A stretch of DNA of 7,266 bases from Chloroflexota bacterium. Its GTDB lineage: Bacteria > Chloroflexota > UBA6077. Below, in pieces: positions 1 to 5,443 of the stretch. The stretch lies in the NCBI GenBank assembly GCA_021788565.1, contig JAJYKO010000262.1:1-7266 (forward strand). The letters run 5' to 3'. Within the stretch, counting starts at the first letter, position 1, and each line of letters starts with the position of its first letter. The notes under the pieces are model-generated. The model did no database searches. It was not told the DNA's origin and worked only from the letters and a program-made list of their open reading frames with translations. The translations under genes and the position numbers were made by a program.

Positions 1-279
1 CTGGTGATGGGACCATCGATCATCCTGGCCGATGAGCCCACCGGGAACCTGGACACTCGCGCCAGCGTAGAGGTGATGGCGATACTCCAGGAGCTGAACG
101 ACGCGGGCATAACGATCGTCGTCGTCACCCACGAGCCCGATATGGCCGCTTACTGTCCGCGCACCGTCGCCTTTCAAGACGGTCGCGTGGCCGACGACCG
201 ACCGGCTCCCGATTCCCGGCGTGCACGCGACGTGTTGGCGTCCCTGCCGCCGATGCCAGCAAGTGAGGTAATCGCATGA
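1..279 (+). CDS. ABC transporter ATP-binding protein, C-terminal fragment (MacB/LolD-like)
   Basis: This is the last 92 codons of an ATPase whose beginning lies left of the window. It would energise the permeases that follow by hydrolysing ATP in the cytoplasm. Seen directly: a Walker B and D-loop segment IILADEPTGNLD (codons 7-18, catalytic Glu at codon 12) and the H-switch in VVVTHE (His at codon 44), followed by the usual end of the domain. The ADEPTGNLD wording is typical of the LolD/MacB/FtsE-like class of ATPases. Walker A, Q-loop and the LSGGQ signature must lie upstream and cannot be checked. The tail after the H-switch (about 45 residues, Pro/Ala/Arg-rich) is a little longer than a minimal LolD. 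The stop overlaps the next start as ATGA, so the two genes are very probably translationally coupled. The substrate is unknown. Confidence 0.93.
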   Translation: MVMGPSIILADEPTGNLDTRASVEVMAILQELNDAGITIVVVTHEPDMAAYCPRTVAFQDGRVADDRPAPDSRRARDVLASLPPMPASEVIA

Positions 280-1634
280 GCCGGAAAGCACCTTCGTCTT
301 CAATCGTAGCCCGCGCCCTGCCGCCGCTCGAGGCGGTTCGCGTCCCCTCGTCTACCGATGCCGCTGCGCAGGGCATGCGGTCAGCGCTCGGCAGCTTATC
401 GACCCACAAGCTCAGGTCGGCGCTCACCATGATTGGCATCGTCGCTGGCATCTGTGGATTTCTCTTGATTAATTCCCTCGGGACGGTCGCCGACAACATG
501 GTGGCGGGGCAGATGGCGCAGGTGGGCTCGAACCAGGTCGACGCAAGGATAACGGTGGGAGATGCCGTCGGATCGGGCGCCAGCGGAAACCGCGCCGAAT
601 TCAGCGAAGCCGACGCTCAAGCTATCTCACGGCAGGTGCCCCACGTCGTCGCCGTCAGCCCACGCGAATTCCTTCCCGCACAACTGGTCGCCGGAGGCAA
701 AAACTGGAAAGCGAGCGTGGGAGGCGTCTATCCCGACTATCAGGTCATCCAGAGCTTTCAGACGACTTCGGGCGCGTTCTTCACGAACCAGGACGAGACC
801 GTGGGTACCCCAGTCGCGGTGATCGGACCAACCATCGTTAGCCAGTTGTTCCCGAGCGCCGATCCGATCGGCCAGACTCTGAGGATCAACAACGTGGACT
901 TTCGAATCGTCGGTGTGCTCGCGCCCAAGGGAGCGAGCACCAGCTCGGCCGGCCTGGACGCCGCGACTTCCGGCCACATGGTGGAGATGTCCCATCGTAC
1001 CAGCGCGGGCAGCAACCTCGACGATACGGCATATGTGCCTTACAGCACGTTGCATCAACGGCTGACGACGCACAACTTCACAGCTATGAGCATCCAGGTC
1101 GATCAGCCGGAGAACATATCCGGAGTCATCACGAGCGTCACGAAGATCCTTGCCCAATCTCGACAGATCCCCGAGGGGGCGCCCCTGGACTTTAAGGTCA
1201 CGACCTTTGCCCAGACAGTACAAGCCTTGCAGCAGGAAATGGGCGGCACCGAGTCGATCATGACCCTGATCGCCGGCATTGCGCTCCTGATCGGCGGCTT
1301 CGGGGTCGCCAACATCATGCTGTTGTCGGTGACCGAGCGCACTCGCGAGATCGGCCTTAGAATAGCCGTGGGGGCGATGCCTCGAGACGTAATGCTGCAA
1401 TTCCTGTTCGAGGCCACTACGATTTCCCTGCTGGGTGGGCTCGTGGGGCTGGTGGCCGGGGTGGCCCTGGCAGCCGCGGCGACGAGTATGCTCATCAAAT
1501 ATACGGTCACGCCGACGATCGCCGGCATCGCCGTCGTCCTGGTGGCCTCGTCGCTGATTGGCATGGTCTTTGGCTACTATCCCGCGCGTCGGGCAGCGAG
1601 ACTGAACCCCATCGATGCCCTGCGCCACGTCTAG
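276..1634 (+). CDS. MacB-like ABC transporter permease (first paralogue)
   Basis: A 452-residue membrane permease with the MacB/FtsX plan. After a cytoplasmic N-terminus there is TM1 at about residues 50-70 (starting LTMIGIVAGICG), a large extracytoplasmic MacB_PCD-type domain at about 75-325, then TM2 at 328-350, TM3 at 380-405 and TM4 at 413-435. Family motifs are SVTERTREIGLRIAVGA (351-367), the cytoplasmic segment after TM2 that contacts the ATPase, and YPARRAARLNPIDALR (435-450) at the C-terminus. Unlike E. coli MacB, the ATPase is a separate protein. MacB-class exporters act by mechanotransmission, moving substrates (peptides, antibiotics, lipoproteins) on the outer side of the membrane; the substrate here is unknown. 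The start is fixed by the ATGA overlap with the ATPase gene. An oddity is a roughly 28-residue stretch (220-247) rich in Ser, Gly, His and Met where the second permease has only six residues. Confidence 0.93.
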   Translation: MSRKAPSSSIVARALPPLEAVRVPSSTDAAAQGMRSALGSLSTHKLRSALTMIGIVAGICGFLLINSLGTVADNMVAGQMAQVGSNQVDARITVGDAVGSGASGNRAEFSEADAQAISRQVPHVVAVSPREFLPAQLVAGGKNWKASVGGVYPDYQVIQSFQTTSGAFFTNQDETVGTPVAVIGPTIVSQLFPSADPIGQTLRINNVDFRIVGVLAPKGASTSSAGLDAATSGHMVEMSHRTSAGSNLDDTAYVPYSTLHQRLTTHNFTAMSIQVDQPENISGVITSVTKILAQSRQIPEGAPLDFKVTTFAQTVQALQQEMGGTESIMTLIAGIALLIGGFGVANIMLLSVTERTREIGLRIAVGAMPRDVMLQFLFEATTISLLGGLVGLVAGVALAAAATSMLIKYTVTPTIAGIAVVLVASSLIGMVFGYYPARRAARLNPIDALRHV

Positions 1635-1647
1635 CGAGGCGACACAT

Positions 1648-1739
1648 CCTGTCATGCTGAGAGACAGCGAGCCATCTCCCGGGACAGGAGATCCTTCGCT
1701 CCACGCTAAGGATGACAGGTAGGCGGCTCAGAATGACAG
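1648..1739. repeat. MITE-like inverted repeat, copy 1 (with doubled right end)
   Basis: This fills most of the gap between the two permease genes. The left end CCTGTCATGCTGAG (1648-1661) is an inverted match, 12 of 14, to CTAAGGATGACAGG (1706-1719). The interior carries AGCGAGCCATCTC and GGAGATCCTTCGCT, both also found in the copy at 5182-5293. A second right-end-like unit, CTCAGAATGACAG, follows at 1727-1739, so the right terminus looks duplicated. There is no room for a transposase. The form resembles non-autonomous dispersed repeats known from many high-GC and Chloroflexota-like genomes; that comparison is from memory, not a search. Confidence 0.75.
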
Positions 1740-1752
1740 CGTGGGGGCCAGT

Positions 1753-1757
1753 GGTGA
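1753..1757 (+). promoter_or_regulatory. Ribosome binding site deciding the start of the second permease
   Basis: GGTGA matches the anti-SD complement and ends five bases before the ATG at 1763. The upstream in-frame ATGs at 1712 and 1733 lie inside repeat sequence and have no comparable SD. The ATG at 1778 has only a weak GGGA before it. Confidence 0.55.
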
Positions 1758-1762
1758 GGTAT

Positions 1763-3070
1763 ATGAATTGGGAACTGATGGCTCGACACGCGCCAGTGGA
1801 CGCGCCGCCGCCGATCGAGGTGGGTGGCGCGCCGTCATGGGGTGCGATTGCGCTTCAAGGCATCCGAACGGCGTTCGATGCCCTGGTCGCCAATGGGGTT
1901 CGATCGGTACTAACCATGATCGGCATCGTGATCGGCGTGTGCGGGGTGCTCGTAATAGATGCCGTCGGCCAGTCACAAAGCGCCCAGATCGCCTCCACAT
2001 ATGCCCAGCTCGGCTCGAATGTGATCGCGATTTCGACAGGATCGGCTTCGATCGGCGGCGTGTCTCAAGGTGCAGCCAGCCGATCTGCCCTCACGCGGCA
2101 GGATGCGGACGCGATTCGCCGGCGAGTTCCCCACGTCGTCGCCGTCAGTCCGGCCGAGTCGGGGCAGACGCAGGTTGTCTATGGCGACCGGAACACGACC
2201 GCGCTGATTCAGGGAGCCTACCCGGACATCCAGGTGATTTCCAGCTACTCCGTGCATCTTGGTCGCTTCTTCACGGCCGGCGAGGAATCGGCCGCCTCCT
2301 ATGTCGCGGTGATCGGACAGACTATCGTCGACGCCCTGTTTCCCAAAATGAACCCCATCGGCCAGCAGATTCGGATTCGAAACGCCAACTACCAGGTCGT
2401 CGGAGTGTTCTCGCCGAAGGGGAACAACGGACGAGTGGATCTCGACGATGTGGCCGTCATCCCTTTTAGCGCGGGACAGAAGCAGTTCTTTGGATATGGC
2501 AAGTTCGACCAGATCCTCGTCCAGGCCGACCAAACCGACAGCATCCCAGCCGTGATCGCCGGCATCACCCAGACCGTCGAGGATACGCATCGCTTTCAGT
2601 CCGGAAGCCAGGACGACTTCGCCATCACGAACGACCAGGCGATCATCGACGCGGCGAAGCAACAGACAGCAAGACTGACGAACATTTTGGTGGGAGTCGC
2701 CATTGTTGCGCTGGCAATGGGCGGATTTGGCGTCATGAGTATAATGTTCGCCACCGTGACCGAGAGAACCAGGGAAATCGGTATCAGGATGGCCGTCGGT
2801 GCCGAGCCAGCGGCGGTGCTCCTGCAGTTCCTGGCCGAAGGGATCACGCTGTCGCTGGTCGGCGGCGCCATCGGCATCGTATGCGGCTTCGCTGCGTCGA
2901 TCGCAGTGCAGCGTTTTGTTGCAGCGATCGCGCAGTTCCCGAGGCTGCCATCGCCGGGCATGTGCGCAATCGCGCTCGGAGTCTCGCTGATGATTGGCGC
3001 CGTGTCCAGTTTCTATCCGGCTCGAAGAGCCGCACGAATGGATCTACTCGAGGCATTGCGCTACGAATGA
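1763..3070 (+). CDS. MacB-like ABC transporter permease (second paralogue)
   Basis: A 435-residue permease with the same plan as its neighbour: TM1 at about 50-70, an extracytoplasmic domain at about 75-300, TM2 at about 305-330, TM3 at 358-385 and TM4 at 400-418. Motifs are TVTERTREIGIRMAVGA (331-347) and YPARRAARMDLLEALR (418-433). It shares VPHVVAVSP with the first permease, as well as near-identical DNA there, which supports tandem duplication. The reading frame is open back to an ATG at 1712, but that start lies inside a repeat end. The ATG at 1763 has a usable SD, and with it the LTMIGIV block begins at residue 50 in both paralogues, so 1763 is preferred. It probably pairs with the first permease and the single upstream ATPase as a heteromeric exporter, although each permease forming its own homodimer is possible. 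No dedicated promoter is evident in the 128-base gap. Confidence 0.92.
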   Translation: MNWELMARHAPVDAPPPIEVGGAPSWGAIALQGIRTAFDALVANGVRSVLTMIGIVIGVCGVLVIDAVGQSQSAQIASTYAQLGSNVIAISTGSASIGGVSQGAASRSALTRQDADAIRRRVPHVVAVSPAESGQTQVVYGDRNTTALIQGAYPDIQVISSYSVHLGRFFTAGEESAASYVAVIGQTIVDALFPKMNPIGQQIRIRNANYQVVGVFSPKGNNGRVDLDDVAVIPFSAGQKQFFGYGKFDQILVQADQTDSIPAVIAGITQTVEDTHRFQSGSQDDFAITNDQAIIDAAKQQTARLTNILVGVAIVALAMGGFGVMSIMFATVTERTREIGIRMAVGAEPAAVLLQFLAEGITLSLVGGAIGIVCGFAASIAVQRFVAAIAQFPRLPSPGMCAIALGVSLMIGAVSSFYPARRAARMDLLEALRYE

Positions 3071-3125
3071 ATCGGCAGGAAGAGGTATCATAACCGGAGG
3101 TTTCACACGTATCATGCACAATCCT

Positions 3126-3197
3126 CGTAGGGGCACCCCAACGTGGGTGCCCACTCGGCGGCTAGGACCAGGGCACCCACGTTGGGGTGCCCCTACG
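3126..3197. repeat. Long perfect inverted repeat (27-bp arms), nested palindrome
   Basis: Arms at 3126-3152 and 3171-3197 are exact reverse complements around an 18-base centre. Each arm is itself a small dyad, GGGCACCC, six bases, GGGTGCCC, so the element could fold as one long stem or as two hairpins. It sits between the transporter and the sensor-kinase gene. It could block read-through as RNA, but it has no T-tract, so I call it a repeat rather than a terminator. It resembles widely dispersed intergenic palindromes (from memory). Confidence 0.9.
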
Positions 3198-3252
3198 GGA
3201 GGGCCCGGTTGCGAATGTGCATCACGCGTTTCACGCTGGGAGGGCTGAGTAG

Positions 3253-4281
3253 ATGGATGTCCACGGCCTGCTGTGGCACTTCCGCGGGCTTCGGTGGCGG
3301 CTGACCCTATCGTATACCCTGGTCACAGTACTGGCAGTGCTAGCCCTGGAGGTGATGGTCTTCGCCGCCTTCGTACGTCCGGGCCTCGGCCCGGTTAGGC
3401 GAATCCTGAATGGCCAGGTCATCCACGCTGGACTGCTCATCGATGCCATCGTGCTCACCCTCGTCTCCGCCGCGATGGGGACGTTGTTCGGGTACGCCTG
3501 GACGCACTGGCTGACCGGGCGGCTGCGGCTCCTTGCCGACGCGGTCGACGCCTGGGGAAGGGGCGACCTCGACGTCGTGGCTCGCGACGCCTCCGACGAC
3601 GAGATCGGCCGGCTCGCCCGCCGGCTCAACCACATGGCCAAGCAATTGCGCACATTGCTGGAGACCCGCCAGGAGCTCGCCATCGTCGAGGAGCGGCAAC
3701 GGCTGGCGCGCGACCTGCACGACGCCGTCAAACAGCAGGTCTTCGCCACAGCCATGCAGCTTGGTGCCGCACGGGCAGTAGTGGAAACTGATCCGGCCGT
3801 TGCCGACGAGCTTCTGGCCGAGGCCGAGCGACTGGTCAACCAGGCCCAGCAAGAGCTAACCTATCTTCTTCGCGAGCTGCGGCCCGCCGCGCTCACGGGC
3901 AAGGGGCTGTCCGCGGCTCTCGCCGACGCGGTCGACGATTGGTCGCGCCGCACGAAGGTATCCGCGGAACTGCGTGTGCAGGGGGAGCGCGCGACGCCTC
4001 TTGCCGTCGAGCAGGCGCTGTTCCGGGTCGCCCAAGAAGCACTTGCCAATGTCGACCGGCACAGCGGGGCCACCAAGGTGGACGTGCGCCTTTCCTGGGC
4101 TGAGAATACGTTGACTCTGGCGGTCTCGGACAACGGCAATGGCTTCGACGTTGGGCGAGCGGACGGTAGGGGCCTGGGACTATCGAGCATGCGAGAGCGC
4201 GTGGAGGCGATCGGCGGCGTGCTGAGGGTGGACAGCGCACCGCACGGCACACAGCTGGAGGCGAGCGCCAACCTGCACTGA
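3253..4281 (+). CDS. Two-component sensor histidine kinase, NarL-system type (HisKA_3)
   Basis: A 342-residue membrane kinase that would autophosphorylate and pass phosphate to the response regulator encoded just downstream. Domains in order: TM1 at about 17-41; a short outside loop at about 42-58; TM2 at about 60-84; a HAMP-like segment at about 85-138 (ending DEIGRLARRLNHMAKQL); a HisKA_3 dimerisation helix with the phospho-acceptor in LARDLHDAVKQQ (His156); and an HATPase_c domain with the N-box in QEALANVDRHSGA (Asn266), a G1 box DNGNGF (293-298) and a G2 box GRGLGL (305-310). The loop of under 20 residues leaves no periplasmic sensor domain, as in intramembrane-sensing kinases such as LiaS, which often work with envelope-stress transporters. 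GGGAGGG at 3238-3244, eight bases before the ATG, supports the start. Length is normal for the family. The signal is unknown. Confidence 0.95.
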   Translation: MDVHGLLWHFRGLRWRLTLSYTLVTVLAVLALEVMVFAAFVRPGLGPVRRILNGQVIHAGLLIDAIVLTLVSAAMGTLFGYAWTHWLTGRLRLLADAVDAWGRGDLDVVARDASDDEIGRLARRLNHMAKQLRTLLETRQELAIVEERQRLARDLHDAVKQQVFATAMQLGAARAVVETDPAVADELLAEAERLVNQAQQELTYLLRELRPAALTGKGLSAALADAVDDWSRRTKVSAELRVQGERATPLAVEQALFRVAQEALANVDRHSGATKVDVRLSWAENTLTLAVSDNGNGFDVGRADGRGLGLSSMRERVEAIGGVLRVDSAPHGTQLEASANLH

Positions 4282-4313
4282 CGAGACCAGCTGATACCCA
4301 CCGCCCCGGACGA

Positions 4314-4401
4314 CCCTCACCCGCCCTTCGGGCGGCCTCTCCCAGGGGGAGAGGCGGTACGACCAACTCCCTCTCCCCCTGGGAGAGGGTCGGGGTGAGG
4401 G
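4314..4401. repeat. Compound palindromic repeat between kinase and regulator
   Basis: CCCTCACCC at the left edge and GGGGTGAGGG at the right edge are inverted. Inside, CCTCTCCCAGGGGGAGAGG (4336-4354) is the exact reverse complement of 4370-4388, and each of these is nearly self-complementary. An extra hairpin CCGCCC-TTC-GGGCGG lies at 4321-4335 in the left half only. The repeat is made almost wholly of G and C runs. The type resembles dispersed intergenic repeats seen in many high-GC genomes (from memory). It may attenuate transcription between the two partner genes; there is no T-tract. Confidence 0.85.
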
Positions 4402-4475
4402 AAGACCCGGGCGGCGGGAGGTGAATTCCCGCCCTAAGACCGACGCGGTTCAGCAGTATAGGCGTCATGCACCAT

Positions 4476-4482
4476 GGAGGGG
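4476..4482 (+). promoter_or_regulatory. Ribosome binding site deciding the start of the response regulator
   Basis: GGAGGGG ends six bases before the ATG at 4489. The longer in-frame ATG at 4474 would place this SD inside the coding region and has no SD of its own. Confidence 0.75.
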
Positions 4483-4488
4483 AATCCC

Positions 4489-5139
4489 ATGAGTGATCCG
4501 ATCACAGTGCTCATCGTCGACGACCACGAGGTCGTGCGCCAGGGAGTGCGTGCTTTTCTCAAGACTCAGCGCGACTTGGTCGTCGTCGGCGCGGCTGCAT
4601 CCGGTGAGGAGGCGCTGCGCCTCGCGGCCGAACACGTCCCTGACGTCGTGCTGATGGATCTGTTGATGCCGGGAATGGACGGGGTTGAAGCGATCCGCCG
4701 CCTGAAGCAGCTCAGCCCGCGCACACAGCTGCTCGTCCTCACCTCCTACGACCAGGACGAGCACGTCTTCCCAGCGATCCGCGCCGGTGCGCTCTCTTAT
4801 CTCCTCAAGGACGTGAGCCCCCGCGAGCTGGCCGACGCGGTGCGCAAGGCGGCGCGAGGGGAGGCGGTGCTCCATCCCAGGGTGGCGGCGCGCGTCGTCC
4901 AGGAACTGCACGGCGCCCGTGCCGACCATCCGAATGCCTTCACCGAGCTTAGCGAGCGCGAGCTCGAAGTGCTGCGGCTGATCGCCAACGGCGTTAGCAA
5001 TCCGGACATCGCCACACGCCTGTGCATCAGCGAGCAGACGGTGAAGAGCCACGTGAGCAACATCCTCAGCAAGCTTCACCTCGCCGACCGCACCCAGGCG
5101 GCGGCCTTCGCCTGGCGCGAGGGCGTCGTTCGACGCTGA
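4489..5139 (+). CDS. Response regulator, NarL/LuxR (LiaR-like) family
   Basis: A 216-residue DNA-binding regulator, the likely partner of the kinase 207 bases upstream. The receiver domain (about 5-120) shows the acidic pair Asp11/Asp12 in VDDHEVVRQG, the phospho-acceptor Asp57 in VLMDLLMPGMDG, switch Thr85 in LVLTSYD and Lys107 in YLLKD. The C-terminal LuxR-type helix-turn-helix (about 152-212) begins LSERELEVLRLIANG and contains the recognition region SEQTVKSHVSNILSKLHL. All catalytic positions are present, so it should be phosphorylatable. Length is normal for the family. Start 4489 is chosen because a strong SD lies just before it; a start at 4474 would add only five residues. Phosphorylated dimers would activate or repress envelope or transporter genes; the targets are not shown. 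No clear NarL/LiaR-type box was recognised in the window. Confidence 0.96.
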   Translation: MSDPITVLIVDDHEVVRQGVRAFLKTQRDLVVVGAAASGEEALRLAAEHVPDVVLMDLLMPGMDGVEAIRRLKQLSPRTQLLVLTSYDQDEHVFPAIRAGALSYLLKDVSPRELADAVRKAARGEAVLHPRVAARVVQELHGARADHPNAFTELSERELEVLRLIANGVSNPDIATRLCISEQTVKSHVSNILSKLHLADRTQAAAFAWREGVVRR

Positions 5140-5181
5140 AAGGCCCACCGCAGCCACTTTCCCGACGCAGTCTCTCTGGTA

Positions 5182-5293
5182 ACTGTCATGCTGAGCACTT
5201 GAGGCGAGCGAGCGCAGCCTCAAGGCCCGAAGGGCAGCGAAGCATCTCTCCTCGTCCACGCGGAGATCCTTCGCTGTCGCTCAGGATGACAGT
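5182..5293. repeat. MITE-like inverted repeat, copy 2 (112 bp)
   Basis: ACTGTCATGCTGAG (5182-5195) and CTCAGGATGACAGT (5280-5293) are terminal inverted repeats, 13 of 14 matching. Inside are a perfect dyad, CTTGAGGC at 5198-5205 with GCCTCAAG at 5217-5224, and a second, subterminal inverted pair, AGCGAAGCATCTC against GAGATCCTTCGCT (one mismatch). It shares both ends and the GGAGATCCTTCGCT block with copy 1 (1648-1739), but is longer because of the internal dyad. It has no coding capacity and lies in the 304-base gap after the response regulator. Confidence 0.85.
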
Positions 5294-5344
5294 CCCGTCG
5301 AATACTCGTTGACACGGCGCCAGCCCATCTCCCTGGCTATCAAA

Positions 5345-5364
5345 GCCGATCGAGCTTGATCGGC
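5345..5364. other. Small dyad in the gap upstream of the acyltransferase promoter
   Basis: GCCGATC and GATCGGC are perfectly inverted around six bases. There is no T-tract, so it is only a weak terminator candidate for the response-regulator gene. It could equally be a protein-binding site 22 bases upstream of the -35 box, or chance. Apart from this dyad, the stretch 5294-5385 shows nothing convincing. Confidence 0.3.
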
Positions 5365-5385
5365 CCACCCCGCACCGAGAGCCCC

Positions 5386-5414
5386 TTGCAAAAGTGATAT
5401 CACATTGATATAAT
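5386..5414 (+). promoter_or_regulatory. Sigma-70-type promoter of the acyltransferase gene
   Basis: A -35 box TTGCAA (5386-5391), a 17-base spacer and a consensus -10 box TATAAT (5409-5414). Transcription would start near 5421, giving a leader of about 20 bases that contains the SD GAGGGAGG (5430-5437). It is conspicuously AT-rich within GC-rich DNA. Confidence 0.75.
5396..5412. promoter_or_regulatory. Putative operator, site 1 (ATATCAnnnTGATAT)
   Basis: GATATCACATTGATATA lies in the spacer and runs into the -10 box. It contains the inverted repeat ATATCA-3-TGATAT, and TGATAT also recurs directly 11 bases apart, one helical turn. A near copy is found at 6610-6626 before the next gene. A protein bound here would block RNA polymerase, so repression is the likely mode (inference). 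The regulator is not in the window. Confidence 0.65.
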
Positions 5415-5443
5415 ACTGCCATTCGCTGTGAGGGAGGCGTCAC

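Noticed and set aside
627..1655. Long minus-strand reading frame (342 codons) opposite the first permease
   Set aside because: Its product is rich in His, Arg, Asp and Gly with no recognisable motif, and it mirrors a well-supported plus-strand gene; long antisense frames are expected in GC-rich DNA.
3114..3222. Outer match ATGCACA (3114-3120) with TGTGCAT (3216-3222) as an extension of the long inverted repeat
   Set aside because: The match is only seven bases, and the distance to the core arms differs by more than ten bases on the two sides, so it may be chance.
3114..3248. Possible 44-codon plus-strand ORF between transporter and kinase
   Set aside because: It is made mostly of the inverted repeat read as protein, and the nearest GGAGG is 13 bases from its ATG, too far for a good start.
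3231..3839. Minus-strand frame of 202 codons opposite the kinase gene
   Set aside because: Its Ser/Arg/Ala-rich composition is the usual antisense shadow of a GC-rich gene, and the plus strand encodes a clear histidine kinase.
3126..4401. Intergenic hairpins as intrinsic terminators
   Set aside because: Neither the repeat at 3126-3197 nor the one at 4314-4401 is followed by a run of T, so they are listed as repeats only.
4474..4488. Earlier start of the response regulator at 4474
   Set aside because: This would put the strong GGAGGGG SD inside the coding region and add five residues before the usual receiver-domain start.
4465..5259. Minus-strand frame of 264 codons opposite the response regulator
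   Set aside because: No motif is seen, it lies wholly across a well-supported response regulator and part of a repeat, and no RBS or promoter supports it.
1648..5293. Spaced repeats as a CRISPR array
   Set aside because: There are only two copies, far apart, of unequal length and with terminal inverted repeats; there is no regular spacer pattern and no cas gene.
5309..5340. TTGACA (5309-5314) as a second promoter before the acyltransferase
   Set aside because: No acceptable -10 box follows at 16-18 bases; the TTGCAA/TATAAT pair nearer the gene is much better.
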